From contig NZ_CP016020.1 in the NCBI RefSeq assembly GCF_001889165.1, positions 3,260,501-3,324,500 on the forward strand: a stretch of 64,000 nucleotides of DNA, given 5' to 3'. The first letter of the stretch is position 1. The number at the start of each line of letters is the position of its first letter. Under the pieces are notes generated by a model that was not told the DNA's origin, ran no database searches, and was given only the letters and a program-made list of their open reading frames with translations. The translations under genes were made by a program, and so were the position numbers. Positions 52,112 to 61,024 of the stretch are shown here, one piece after another. The DNA is from Bacillus weihaiensis. GTDB taxonomy: Bacteria > Bacillota > Bacilli > Bacillales > Bacillaceae.

Positions 52112-52236
52112 TTTATCCCTCCTTATATAACTCTACGATTCTGACAGGCAAAGGTTTCATTTTTTTGCAGGAAATAACACTAAATACAAAGAATATTAAT
52201 GTGATATAACGTAAAGTTAACAAGGGGGATTATCAC

Positions 52237-52422
52237 ATGACAATTTACTATTTAACAGTATTTGAAAAAAATGGAGAAAAACTGTTAGACGAAAGCTTCG
52301 AAGCTCAAAATGAGTCAGAAGCAAAGGAAATCGGTCAACAAAAGCTTGAAGAAAAACAATACACAGAAAAAACGTATCGTTGTACGTCCTCTGCAGGTAA
52401 ACTTGTTTTATTTGGAAGATAG
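52237..52422 (+). CDS. yhzD: YhzD family small protein
   Basis: 61 residues. YYLTVFEKNGEKLLDESFEA start and a helix EAKEIGQQKLEEK, then a short strand-rich end. It is a soluble, acidic protein of unknown function; the divergent position next to yhaQ matches B. subtilis yhzD. AAGGGGGATTATCAC precedes the ATG. Confidence 0.82.
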   Translation: MTIYYLTVFEKNGEKLLDESFEAQNESEAKEIGQQKLEEKQYTEKTYRCTSSAGKLVLFGR

Positions 52423-52431
52423 CGTCATTGT

Positions 52432-52464
52432 AAGAGGAGAGAACTGTATTCTCTCCCCTTATTA
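52432..52464. terminator. Terminator between yhzD and yhaR
   Basis: 12-bp stem AAGAGGAGAGAA/TTCTCTCCCCTT with one mismatch and a 5-nt loop, lying between two convergent genes. Confidence 0.75.
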
Positions 52465-52480
52465 TAGTATGAAAAATACG

Positions 52481-53257
52481 TTACTGACCGGTAAACTGTG
52501 GGGCACGCTTTTCTAGAAAGGCCGTTACCCCCTCACGATGATCATCTGTTTTTCTCATCGTGAGCTGATCATTTGTCTCTCGGTTGAGAGTATCTTCTAA
52601 TAGCGATTTCTCTTGGTCGCAGTAAATCATTTTTGTAGCAATCATCGCTTGTAATGGTCGCGCTTCCATTTTATACTTCCATAATGCCATTTGTTCTTCT
52701 GCATCACCTTCATAGACGGCATCTACAATTCCTACATTCTTTGCTTCTTCTGCCACCATTGATGTTCCTTCCCAAATGACCTGTTTGGCCTTTTGTTCTC
52801 CTAATCGTTTTTTTAGAAAGAAGTGTCCCCCACCATCAGGTATTAATCCTATATTAATAAAATTCATGGCTACTTTTGCTTGTTTTTCTGCAATAACATA
52901 ATCTGAGGCTAGAGCAAAGCTCAACCCTAATCCTGCTGCCGGGCCATTGATGACACTAACTGTAATGGCTGGCAATGCGTATAGTGAAAGAATCAGCTCT
53001 TTGATTGTGTTCATAACTGGACCGAATTGTGATTCATCTTGATTTGAGAGCATTGTTTTCACATCGCCACCTGCTGAAAATGCACGGCCTCTTCCTGAAA
53101 TAAATAAGAGCTGAATACCTGAATTTGAAAGCTCCTTTAAAACCTGGGTTAACTCCTGTAGCATCTGAACATCCATTGCATTTAAAGAATCAACTCTGTT
53201 TAAGTATAAAATCCCAGTGTTCCCTTCTTGAATGAATTCAATCGTTTGATAACTCAT
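52481..53257 (-). CDS. yhaR: Enoyl-CoA hydratase/isomerase family protein YhaR
   Basis: 258 residues, crotonase fold. FISGRGRAFSAGGDVKTM and ITVSVINGPAAGLGLSFALASDYVIA are the CoA-binding/oxyanion segments; NIGLIPDGGGHFFLKKRLG is the conserved following helix. The active-site glutamate of classical hydratases appears as I-P-D-G-G-G, so isomerase or other crotonase chemistry is possible. Start at the second ATG (53257) behind AAAGGGGGAATGAAG. Confidence 0.88.
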   Translation of the reverse strand: MSYQTIEFIQEGNTGILYLNRVDSLNAMDVQMLQELTQVLKELSNSGIQLLFISGRGRAFSAGGDVKTMLSNQDESQFGPVMNTIKELILSLYALPAITVSVINGPAAGLGLSFALASDYVIAEKQAKVAMNFINIGLIPDGGGHFFLKKRLGEQKAKQVIWEGTSMVAEEAKNVGIVDAVYEGDAEEQMALWKYKMEARPLQAMIATKMIYCDQEKSLLEDTLNRETNDQLTMRKTDDHREGVTAFLEKRAPQFTGQ

Positions 53258-53527
53258 CTTCATTCCCCCTTTGTTATGTCTTCTTTAACATTCGAAGAAT
53301 AGAGTGAAAATTCCTGCTTTTAATTTTTATTTTAATAAAGCTTTTGGTCAATTATTCCTTTTTCCCATAAGTAGATTGTTGTTTTTCTTACTGTATGAGG
53401 TTGGTAGCGCTATTTCTTCTTGCTTACCAGTTATATTTTTTGAGAAAAAAGACGATATTTCCTAAGATTCGTAATGAGTAACAACAAAGGGTAAGATAAT
53501 AGCACAGTCGATTATAGAATCCTAAAG
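53258..53527. other. Intergenic upstream of yhaR
   Basis: 270 bp plus the terminator at 53528. No gene, repeat or RNA stands out. Confidence 0.5.
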
Positions 53528-53569
53528 AAAAAAGACTGTAGAAATCCCTTAAGAGTTCGTCTACAGTCT
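53528..53569 (-). terminator. Terminator of hemZ
   Basis: 10-bp perfect stem AGACTGTAGA/TCTACAGTCT with TTTTTTC on the minus strand, directly after the hemZ stop. Confidence 0.85.
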
Positions 53570-53579
53570 ACTAGTTTAA

Positions 53580-55073
53580 TTAGTTAAATAATTCTTCCAT
53601 AATGTTAATTTTTTCAGTTGTATAGTGTTCAAAATGATCATTATAGGATTTTGGATCCTTCGGGTTTGCAAATTGTGTAATTTTGCGAGTTTCAGGGTGA
53701 ACAAATTTACTTGCTGCACCACAACCAATGCCAATAATGGTTTGTTGCTCTTCCATAATCATGATGTTATAGATACTATCTTGGCCCTTTTGAGCATAGC
53801 CCACATTTTCTAAGTTACCTAAAATGTTTTTCTGGCGATATAAGTAATAAGGGGCATATCCATGTTCATTGGTCCAGTCTACCGCGTGGTCCATCATGGT
53901 TCCTATTTCCTCACGACTTGCTACTTTATATTTGTGTTTGTTTTTTGTCATTTCAGAAGCACGCTTAAAGGATAACGTATGAACCGTTATAGATTCAGGC
54001 ATAAGCTTAGCTGATTCAGCTAATGTGTAATCAAATTCTTCAACGCCCTCTCCAGGTAAGCCAATAATAAGGTCCATATTAATATTGTTCATCCCCATAC
54101 TTCTTGCTAAATGGAACTTTTCAATCGTTTCTTCTACTGTATGATGTCGACCAATCGCCTTTAATGTACTTTGAATATAAGACTGTGGATTAATGCTAAT
54201 TCGATCAATTTTGTATTTGTTTAGTACCTCGAGCTTTTCTTTCGTAATAGTATCCGGTCGCCCGGCTTCTACTGTAATTTCTCTAATATTCTTTACATCA
54301 GGAAATGACTCCACCATTTCTTCATAGAGCATGTCCATTTCTTCAGCGGTAATACTTGTTGGGGTACCGCCACCATAATAAACGGTAGTAATCTTAATGC
54401 CTTTTTCCTTTAACCATCTTCCAATCTCACGCATTTCATAATGAAGCCCTCCTAAGAAGGACGTAACAGAGCCCTGACGACCGTTTATTGCATAAGCTGG
54501 AAATGTACAGTACGCACATTTGGTTGGGCAGAATGGAATACCAACGTAAATACTTACTTCATTGGATAGATGATCGAGGTCTGGGATTACTTCAAGCTGC
54601 CTTTGTACAATTTGCTTCATTAATTGAATTTTCTCTTCTGAAAGCAGATATTCTTCTTTAAACATACGATGGATGGCTTCTTCGCTCATCCCTTCTTGAC
54701 GTTTTTTGTGGTAGAGTTTCGTCGGGCGAATTCCCGTTAGTATTCCCCATTTTTGAATGATGCCTGTATACTCTTGAAGAAGCGTTAAATACACGTAGGA
54801 TAGAGTGTTTTTCACCTGTCTTAAGTGCTCTTTCCCTTCAAGCTCTTCGGGTAGCTGCTTTTGTTTTTTAGCATGGAACTGTTGTCCTGCCTCTGTTTGT
54901 AATGTTCCGGCTATCGAAATCATGCCATTTTCTTCTTCAATGAAAAACTCTGCTTCAAGGGGTGTATCACCTTTTGTAAAGCAGAGTTCTGTTTCTTCAA
55001 AAAACAAATTTCCTATTAATGTTAATGGACGATAAAAACGTTCATCTTCAATTCCTTTTATATAAATTCTCAT
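53580..55073 (-). CDS. hemZ: Oxygen-independent coproporphyrinogen III oxidase-like radical SAM protein HemZ
   Basis: 497 residues. Radical SAM cysteines C182, C186, C189 in PFCPTKCAYCTFP bind the 4Fe-4S cluster; other segments are YYGGGTPTSI, ITVEAGRPDTI and INPQSYIQSTLKAIGR. About 170 N-terminal residues precede the core, which separates HemZ from HemN/HemW. Acts in haem biosynthesis without oxygen in B. subtilis. AAGGTGATCATCT precedes the ATG. Confidence 0.92.
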   Translation of the reverse strand: MRIYIKGIEDERFYRPLTLIGNLFFEETELCFTKGDTPLEAEFFIEEENGMISIAGTLQTEAGQQFHAKKQKQLPEELEGKEHLRQVKNTLSYVYLTLLQEYTGIIQKWGILTGIRPTKLYHKKRQEGMSEEAIHRMFKEEYLLSEEKIQLMKQIVQRQLEVIPDLDHLSNEVSIYVGIPFCPTKCAYCTFPAYAINGRQGSVTSFLGGLHYEMREIGRWLKEKGIKITTVYYGGGTPTSITAEEMDMLYEEMVESFPDVKNIREITVEAGRPDTITKEKLEVLNKYKIDRISINPQSYIQSTLKAIGRHHTVEETIEKFHLARSMGMNNINMDLIIGLPGEGVEEFDYTLAESAKLMPESITVHTLSFKRASEMTKNKHKYKVASREEIGTMMDHAVDWTNEHGYAPYYLYRQKNILGNLENVGYAQKGQDSIYNIMIMEEQQTIIGIGCGAASKFVHPETRKITQFANPKDPKSYNDHFEHYTTEKINIMEELFN

Positions 55074-55188
55074 AGATGATCACCTTAACTTTCTTTGGTA
55101 AAACGATGCAACGCAATAACGGAAGGATAAATCCTTCTTGATCGTACAAAAAACAATGGTAGCGGTCAATGTTAGATCCTAACAGAAA

Positions 55189-55647
55189 TTAATTTTCTGC
55201 AAATGCCAAACCTTTTTTCTCCATCAGATATTTAAGTGCAACTGAAAAAGTAGAAAAGGACTCTGCTTTTATTTGAATGCCTGATATAACAATTTTCTTA
55301 ATTAATTGTGGTGAGAGACCTACATAAAAGGGTTCCACTCCCATTAAGATAATGGCTTCGGTTAATTGGTGAAGCTCTCTCCCTAGGTCCTCCATATCTA
55401 AGTTTTCAATTTTATCTAATGTAATATCCGTAAAATCTATAATCGCTGATTCTACTGAATGATTTTGTAAATAGGTTAGAATTTTAATTCGAATATTTTC
55501 AAAACGTTGCTCAAATAAAATTCCTGTGATCGGGACTAAAATGGTGCTAGGAATGATGGAAGGGATAATCGGTGCTGTCATATCTAAGATTACTTCCTCA
55601 TATTCTTTTAACTTTTTCTCTAAACTTTCCACGTATTCCTGATTCAT
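55189..55647 (-). CDS. RsbR-like STAS domain protein
   Basis: 152 residues. Short coiled coil, then a STAS domain: TILVPITGILFEQRFENIRIKIL, IIDFTDITLDKI and the helix GRELHQLTEAIILMGVEPFYVGLSP. Such proteins take part in stressosomes that control the sigma-B kinase cascade. The RsbR N-terminal globin-like domain is missing, so it resembles a stand-alone or truncated co-antagonist. AGGAGATTAATT precedes the ATG. Confidence 0.8.
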   Translation of the reverse strand: MNQEYVESLEKKLKEYEEVILDMTAPIIPSIIPSTILVPITGILFEQRFENIRIKILTYLQNHSVESAIIDFTDITLDKIENLDMEDLGRELHQLTEAIILMGVEPFYVGLSPQLIKKIVISGIQIKAESFSTFSVALKYLMEKKGLAFAEN

Positions 55648-55963
55648 AATTAATCTCCTTTTTCTCCTACGATTTTCTCTATTTCCAATAGTAACAATTA
55701 TCTACTGTTTACCTCAAGTTTTTTATTTATTTTGTCATTTTAATAAAAAGTTTTTTCTTATTGAGGGTTGCTTCTGAGGTTTTCACTCTCCGAAACTAGG
55801 TGAGTGGCTCTTTTCTTTCTAGGTGCTGAAGGCTATATTTCTTCCCATTTAATCTTCCCTACATTTCAAGAAAAAAAGTCTAATAAAAATAATATTAATA
55901 TTTATGCAGCCCATGAACATATAATGTGACAACCTTAACTTTTAATAGGAGGCATTTCTTGAG
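55648..55963. other. Intergenic, no clear element
   Basis: 316 bp of very AT-rich DNA. TATAAT at 55920-55925 could be the -10 box for the downstream plus-strand gene, but no -35 supports it. I see nothing else. Confidence 0.4.
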
Positions 55964-56284
55964 ATGAAACGATTCGCCCCACTTTTTCTTGTGCTCACCA
56001 TTATTGTCATTGGATTTTTTGATTCCCCAACCTTTTTTAAACAAGAAGACAGCATTACATCACTTCCGATTCCTGAAGAAGCAGTCACCTCTACATCGAT
56101 TACGGAGGACGAGCCGTTACTAGGGTTACCTGAATTAGAAACGAAATTAGTCGATATAAAGGAGGAGGATGGATATACATTAGAGGTCTATCAAGAATTT
56201 GAAGTGTATAAAGATGAGCAGGGGAAGATAATTGAAAGTATTCCTACCTCTCAGTTCGAATACTTAAAGTATAAAAAGTCATAG
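55964..56284 (+). CDS. Small membrane-anchored or secreted protein
   Basis: 106 residues with an N-terminal signal or anchor (RFAPLFLVLTIIVIGFF) and an acidic remainder ending EFEVYKDEQGKIIESIP. AGGAGGCATTTCTTGAG precedes the ATG. Family unknown. It is a single gene closed by a two-way terminator. Confidence 0.72.
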   Translation: MKRFAPLFLVLTIIVIGFFDSPTFFKQEDSITSLPIPEEAVTSTSITEDEPLLGLPELETKLVDIKEEDGYTLEVYQEFEVYKDEQGKIIESIPTSQFEYLKYKKS

Positions 56285-56291
56285 GACGAAT

Positions 56292-56333
56292 AAAAGGGAA
56301 ATGAGGTCTTTTCTACCACTCATTTCCCTTTTT
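56292..56333. terminator. Bidirectional terminator
   Basis: 13-bp perfect stem AAAGGGAAATGAG/CTCATTTCCCTTT with a 13-nt loop and A/T flanks on both sides, between convergent genes. Confidence 0.88.
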
Positions 56334-56342
56334 GCGTCGTCC

Positions 56343-57257
56343 TTACATAAAATCAAAGAAATAACGAATAACATGAAAGAAAACCGGTGAAGTGTACGTT
56401 AAGCTATCAACACGATTTAAGTAGCTCTTCTTCAGTATATTAAACTTCTCTTGATCACCTATCAATAAATCTCTTTTTAATACAGAAATGGTTAAGCTTC
56501 CAAAGAATCCAGTACAGCTAATTAATACTCCTGATAAAATTCCAAATGTCATGTCCAACGGCGTTAATATCGGATAAATGAAATAGGAAGCTGCAGTCGT
56601 TATCAATAATGCTCCTATAAAGCCCTCCCATGTAATCAGTGGATTTGCAGAAGGCACCACCTTCTTTTTCCCTAAATACAATGAGATTAGATAATGAACC
56701 ATATCATTGATTTGTGTTAAGACAACAAGAAATAACACTAGGTTTGCTCCGTATTGAGGTGTTGCAAATTGGTAATAGGCTAAATGACTTAACCCAAATA
56801 CCATCAGCATTAAGCCCCATTGGGTTGAACTGACAGAGCGGAGAAAGCCACTTGTACCTTTTCCTAATAACCTTGGCAGTGGGAGGAATAAAAAAACATA
56901 AACAGGTATAAAGACAATAAACATTCCATACCAACCGATGAAAATCCAATAAAATTGTAAAGGGATGGCTAAATAAGACCATAGAAACAGTCGACGATCT
57001 GCTCTTCTTGTTTTCATCATAGAAAAATATTCCTTTAAGGCAAAAAAACAAAGCACCATTAAAGATAACAATGATACAATGGGATTAAATAACGTTGCCA
57101 TAGCAAAGACGACCAGCATTCCCCACCAGGTTTTCACCCTTAAAAAAACGTGTGAAAAATCCTTCTCAGGCTCTCGTTTCTTTAGGAATAAGAAAACGAA
57201 GCTCACACTACTTAAGACGATAAAGATCATCGTTAATGTAACAATCGTCGTATTCAC
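56343..57257 (-). CDS. CdsA-like phosphatidate cytidylyltransferase
   Basis: 304 residues with about eight transmembrane helices. The CDP-diglyceride synthetase segment SVLKRDLLIGDQEKFNILKKS ends NRVDSLTYT, matching the family order S-x-x-K-R-D to D-R-x-D-S with the first DR changed to NR. SANPLITWEGFIGALL is also conserved in CdsA. It is probably a second CdsA-type enzyme beside the housekeeping one; the altered residues leave some doubt on activity. Start GTG at 57257 behind GGAGG. Confidence 0.82.
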   Translation of the reverse strand: MNTTIVTLTMIFIVLSSVSFVFLFLKKREPEKDFSHVFLRVKTWWGMLVVFAMATLFNPIVSLLSLMVLCFFALKEYFSMMKTRRADRRLFLWSYLAIPLQFYWIFIGWYGMFIVFIPVYVFLFLPLPRLLGKGTSGFLRSVSSTQWGLMLMVFGLSHLAYYQFATPQYGANLVLFLVVLTQINDMVHYLISLYLGKKKVVPSANPLITWEGFIGALLITTAASYFIYPILTPLDMTFGILSGVLISCTGFFGSLTISVLKRDLLIGDQEKFNILKKSYLNRVDSLTYTSPVFFHVIRYFFDFM

Positions 57258-57358
57258 TCAGTATCACCTCCTTCAGTCCGTTGCATGTGCAATTTTTTGG
57301 CAATATGAATCTAGTATTTAGCATAGTTGAAAATGGAAATTTTTAAAAGAGGGATCTT

Positions 57359-57916
57359 ATGAAACCTAATTCTTATATATATATTCTATTAACTGATACA
57401 GGAACTTTATTTACTAAATCAATAAAAAAGTATACAAAGGCACCCTATAATCACGCTTCTATTGCTTTTGATGCCGAATTAAATGAAATGTACAGCTTTG
57501 GGAGAAAAAATCCGAATAATCCGATCCATGGTGGATTTGTGAAGGAGAATGTATCTACTGGTACCTATAGTAAATATCCAAATACAACGTGTGTTATTTA
57601 TAAGCTTGAAGTAACAGATCGCCATGTTGAAAAAATGCGGAGAATCTTAGGAGTCTTCATTAAAAACAAACGCAAGTTCCTTTATAATTTAGCGGGTGTT
57701 TTAGGTGTCTCACTTAATGAGCCCATTGAATTTAGCAATTCTTATTTTTGCTCACAATTTGTAGCTGACATCCTAAATCGGTCTGGCCTAAAGCTTTGGG
57801 ATAAGCTACCTGCCCTTATCACTCCTGACGATTTTAGACAGCATCCTGAGCTAGAGTTAATCTATGAAGGAAAATTATTTGACTATGGTCCGATAAAGGT
57901 TGAAAAAGAGTCGTGA
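57359..57916 (+). CDS. Permuted NlpC/P60-like (YaeF/YiiX) thiol hydrolase
   Basis: 185 residues. The histidine comes first (APYNHASIAFD) and the catalytic cysteine later (NSYFCSQFVADIL), the permuted papain-like order of the YaeF/YiiX group. Members act on amide or lipid-linked bonds and often sit in host-interaction or envelope contexts. No signal peptide. AGAGGGATCTT precedes the ATG. Target unknown. Diverges from the CdsA-like gene. Confidence 0.78.
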   Translation: MKPNSYIYILLTDTGTLFTKSIKKYTKAPYNHASIAFDAELNEMYSFGRKNPNNPIHGGFVKENVSTGTYSKYPNTTCVIYKLEVTDRHVEKMRRILGVFIKNKRKFLYNLAGVLGVSLNEPIEFSNSYFCSQFVADILNRSGLKLWDKLPALITPDDFRQHPELELIYEGKLFDYGPIKVEKES

Positions 57917-58064
57917 AGTTCACTAACCGCTAATCTCCTTTTTAGTACCATTCAAATGAGGCTGACTCCAATTGTGGTTAACTAACGACCTTTTGATCAC
58001 TCTTTCTTTTTTTATGTGCAGAACCAAATCCTACTAAGTGAATCAATCTCATCCATGCTGTATG

Positions 58065-58111
58065 AAAAAAGGCTAACCCAAAGTCTAAAATCTAGACTTT
58101 GGGTCAGCCTT
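58065..58111 (-). terminator. Terminator of yhaX
   Basis: 18-bp stem AAGGCTAACCCAAAGTCT/AGACTTTGGGTCAGCCTT with one mismatch and TTTTTTC on the minus strand. Confidence 0.88.
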
Positions 58112-58121
58112 ACTCACTTTT

Positions 58122-58991
58122 CTATCGGTCAATTTTAATTTTACGAAGGAATTCTTCTCTTTGTTGTTTACGAAAGTGTTCTTTCACCATATAACCAACA
58201 CCCTCATGATTATTCGAACGGGTAATCCAATCGGCTGCCTGTTTTACTTCAAATGGAGCATTCCACATAGCAACCCCCAAACCAGAGGATGAAATCATTC
58301 CAATATCATCTATAGAATCACCAATCACAACAGTTTCCCCCATTGGAATGGATAAATGGTTCGCCAATACTCTTAATCCATATTCTTTTGATAGACCCTT
58401 TTGCACAATCTCAAGCTTATTAGGTTGTGCTTCTTTCACATCAACATCTTGGAATGCCTCTTGTATCACGTTTTGCGCCTCTTCTTTATCCACCTCATTG
58501 GAGAAGAATACGTCTATTTTTGTTGCTGAGACCGGTTCATCTCGTAACGTGTCACCTAAAGAATCCACAAATTGCACAGGGTAGAACATAGAGTCCGATG
58601 TATTTAATATTGATTTACTAAGTAAATTGGAAGCAATACGTTTTCTATTGCCTATTGAGTAGCGTTCATGTGTTAATCGAATATTACATTTATAGCTTTC
58701 AAGTACTTGCACCAGATTAAATGTCATATCTTCTGAAAGGCGTTTTTCGAATATAGGATGATCTAAATTCTCAGAAATAAATGCTCCACCATGTGTAATA
58801 AGGTATGAGTCCAGTTTAAGTGCTTTTGCCACTTTCTTTGCAGACTGAAAATGACGGTTTGTTACAAGTGTAACGTAAATCCCCTTATCCTTCACATATT
58901 CGATTGCTTCCTTCGTAGACGACTGTATACGCCCATTAGAACGAAGCAAAGTACCATCTACATTAAGTGCTAGTAGTTTGTATTGAGTCAC
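58122..58991 (-). CDS. yhaX: HAD-superfamily Cof-type phosphatase YhaX
   Basis: 289 residues. HAD motif I LLALNVDGTLL, with asparagine in place of the usual first aspartate (DxD becomes NxD), motif II VTLVTNR, and motif IV VVIGDSIDDIGM. The altered nucleophile position could abolish phosphatase activity. The start is a GTG at 58991 behind AAGGGGGACCAACA; the frame extends nine codons upstream without support. Confidence 0.88.
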   Translation of the reverse strand: MTQYKLLALNVDGTLLRSNGRIQSSTKEAIEYVKDKGIYVTLVTNRHFQSAKKVAKALKLDSYLITHGGAFISENLDHPIFEKRLSEDMTFNLVQVLESYKCNIRLTHERYSIGNRKRIASNLLSKSILNTSDSMFYPVQFVDSLGDTLRDEPVSATKIDVFFSNEVDKEEAQNVIQEAFQDVDVKEAQPNKLEIVQKGLSKEYGLRVLANHLSIPMGETVVIGDSIDDIGMISSSGLGVAMWNAPFEVKQAADWITRSNNHEGVGYMVKEHFRKQQREEFLRKIKIDR

Positions 58992-59203
58992 TGTTGGTCC
59001 CCCTTCTACAGATGTCAAAACCTATTAAGAAGTTATGTCCTCCTTTTTCAAAATAGAACAAATTGTACAATTTCTCCTATGAAAAGCGTAAAGTTCCCGC
59101 TTATCAGCTAATCTCCTCAAATCGATGTGACTCTTACTCGTAGGTGAAACTAGACAAAAACAGTGTCACTCTTGTTCGATCATGGCTATGACGTACCTTA
59201 ACG
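58992..59203. other. Intergenic between yhaX and yheA
   Basis: About 210 bp with no gene or repeat that I can support. The yhaX promoter should lie here. Confidence 0.4.
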
Positions 59204-59238
59204 AAAAAAAAACAGAACAGGAACATCCCATTCTGCTT
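59204..59238 (-). terminator. Terminator of yheA
   Basis: Imperfect stem CAGAATGGGA/TCCTGTTCTG and a nine-T tail on the minus strand. Confidence 0.7.
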
Positions 59239-59252
59239 ATCGTTCTATGTAA

Positions 59253-59609
59253 TTAGTTTTGTTCTAGACTTCCGTACATTTCTTCCAAAGGCTTCATAAT
59301 AATTTTGTTTAGCTCGGTTACAACCATGCTTAAACGTTGTTCTGCAGCCATTAGCTGGGCAATTTTTTCATGCTGTTGAACAAGTGCAACTGACTTTTGA
59401 GCTTGTTCAATTTCTTCTTGAGTAATTTCTTCGCCAGACATTTGTTTTTGTTGAAGATTCAACTGGATATTACGGAAGTTTTCAAACATTTTGTTTGCTA
59501 CTTCATCTGCATTCACTTCATCGTATAGCTTTCGTAAAGATTTGAATTCATCGCTCTCTCGTAAAGCTTTTTCTAGATTGTATGCAACATCATATAGGTT
59601 TTCAGACAT
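59253..59609 (-). CDS. yheA: YlbF/YheA family protein
   Basis: 118 residues, almost all helix, DUF964 (YlbF/YmcA/YheA) family: YDVAYNLEKALRESDEFKSL, KMFENFRNIQLNLQQKQMSGEE. Length and position beside yheB match B. subtilis. Function unclear; related YlbF and YmcA affect RNase Y and development. AAGGAGGCTCATCAT precedes the ATG. Confidence 0.93.
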   Translation of the reverse strand: MSENLYDVAYNLEKALRESDEFKSLRKLYDEVNADEVANKMFENFRNIQLNLQQKQMSGEEITQEEIEQAQKSVALVQQHEKIAQLMAAEQRLSMVVTELNKIIMKPLEEMYGSLEQN

Positions 59610-59718
59610 ATGATGAGCCTCCTTTCTTGTTTTACCTTCTTTCAGGCTCTCTCTACTATAACAAACTATTAAAGAAATATCATTTTATGCCCATCATTTT
59701 AAGTGTATGAGAAAGAAA

Positions 59719-60852
59719 TTAAATAAACATGACGATAAGTCCCTGGATCCCACCGATAATTCCACCAAGAAGGGCTCCTAAATACGTAATCATTTTGAAC
59801 TCTCTTCTTGAGATTGAAAGAACCATTTCTTCAAGACGGTCGACTGCGAAGGATTCTACCTGTTCACGAACAACATCCTCTAGGTTCAGCTTCTTTAACA
59901 TCTCCTCTAAGTTATTTACAAGGTAGCCTGTCGCTACTTCAATTCCTTTAGGCAACCACTTTGTAAGGATGATATCCTGATTAGGTTTTAAATACGTTGA
60001 AATAGGAGCTGTTAGCACTTCTTCAATACCCAATTTTCTAACTAATATTTGAACTAAATTCGAACCTTTATCAACTAAATTCCACTTTTCATCCATTTCT
60101 TCAATTGTCATGTCTTGAATGTGGTTCCACTCTTTTGCAATTAACGTTGTTAGAAGGTTTTTAGTTTCCTGATTCTTTAAGAATTTAAGTACCTCTGGCT
60201 GAACCTTATCAATTAAGCTCTCATTGCCAAGAAACATGCTAACCATATTTCCAAGCATCCCTCTAGTAGCAAGAAAATCATCGATCATCTTCCCTAATCG
60301 TTGTTTTCCCTCATTACTTTCAAAATAAGCAACCCCTTTGTCCGTAATAAATTGGGCAATCTTTGGAATGACAAGATAAATATCATCTTTTACATGACTT
60401 GGTAAAAGCTCTTGAATGGTTTTTTTCTCATGATCTTTTACAAATGAATAGTATTGTTGAAGCGCGTACTGGGATAGCTTTGCTTCTATTTGTTTTGCCG
60501 GATCTTCTACAGAAATAGATGTTAACAGCTCTTCTACTGTTTTTTCAGATTCTGTAAACTTCTTCAGTCGCGTTTTCGCCCAATCATTAATCTGAGTTTG
60601 AAAGTCGTTTTGCAGAAACTTTCTCTTCATTCCTTCGGCCGTTAATAAGTGCTCAACAACCATTTTCCCTAATTGATTTGCTAACTCCTGCCTTCTTTTT
60701 GGAATGAGACCTGGAGTAAATGGTACTCTTTTCCCAAAAACATAAACAGGATGATAAGGACGAAAAAGCATTTTTATAGCTAATGAATTTGTTATACCAC
60801 CTATTGCTGCACCAATTGCTATCATAATCAAAAACAGAATGATTTCTTTCAT
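59719..60852 (-). CDS. yheB: DUF445 membrane protein YheB
   Basis: 377 residues, DUF445 family. N-terminal helix with GAAIGGITNSLAIKMLFRPYHP, the family hallmark, and a C-terminal helix MITYLGALLGGIIGGIQGL repeating the pattern; the middle is a long amphipathic helical region. It probably spans the membrane at both ends and is related to spore or membrane remodelling (inference). 109 bp upstream of yheA on the same strand. Confidence 0.93.
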   Translation of the reverse strand: MKEIILFLIMIAIGAAIGGITNSLAIKMLFRPYHPVYVFGKRVPFTPGLIPKRRQELANQLGKMVVEHLLTAEGMKRKFLQNDFQTQINDWAKTRLKKFTESEKTVEELLTSISVEDPAKQIEAKLSQYALQQYYSFVKDHEKKTIQELLPSHVKDDIYLVIPKIAQFITDKGVAYFESNEGKQRLGKMIDDFLATRGMLGNMVSMFLGNESLIDKVQPEVLKFLKNQETKNLLTTLIAKEWNHIQDMTIEEMDEKWNLVDKGSNLVQILVRKLGIEEVLTAPISTYLKPNQDIILTKWLPKGIEVATGYLVNNLEEMLKKLNLEDVVREQVESFAVDRLEEMVLSISRREFKMITYLGALLGGIIGGIQGLIVMFI

Positions 60853-61024
60853 TTCATCTACCTCTCGACTTCACCGATTTTATCTTCATTACATACCATG
60901 CTTTAAAGGGCTCTTTACCTATTAAATGTGGCATGAAATACCCTTTAATGGAAAAAAACCTTATCTTTACTATCTATTCACATTATAGAGCTTGTCTTTA
61001 CATCGAGCAAATGAGGGATTCCTA

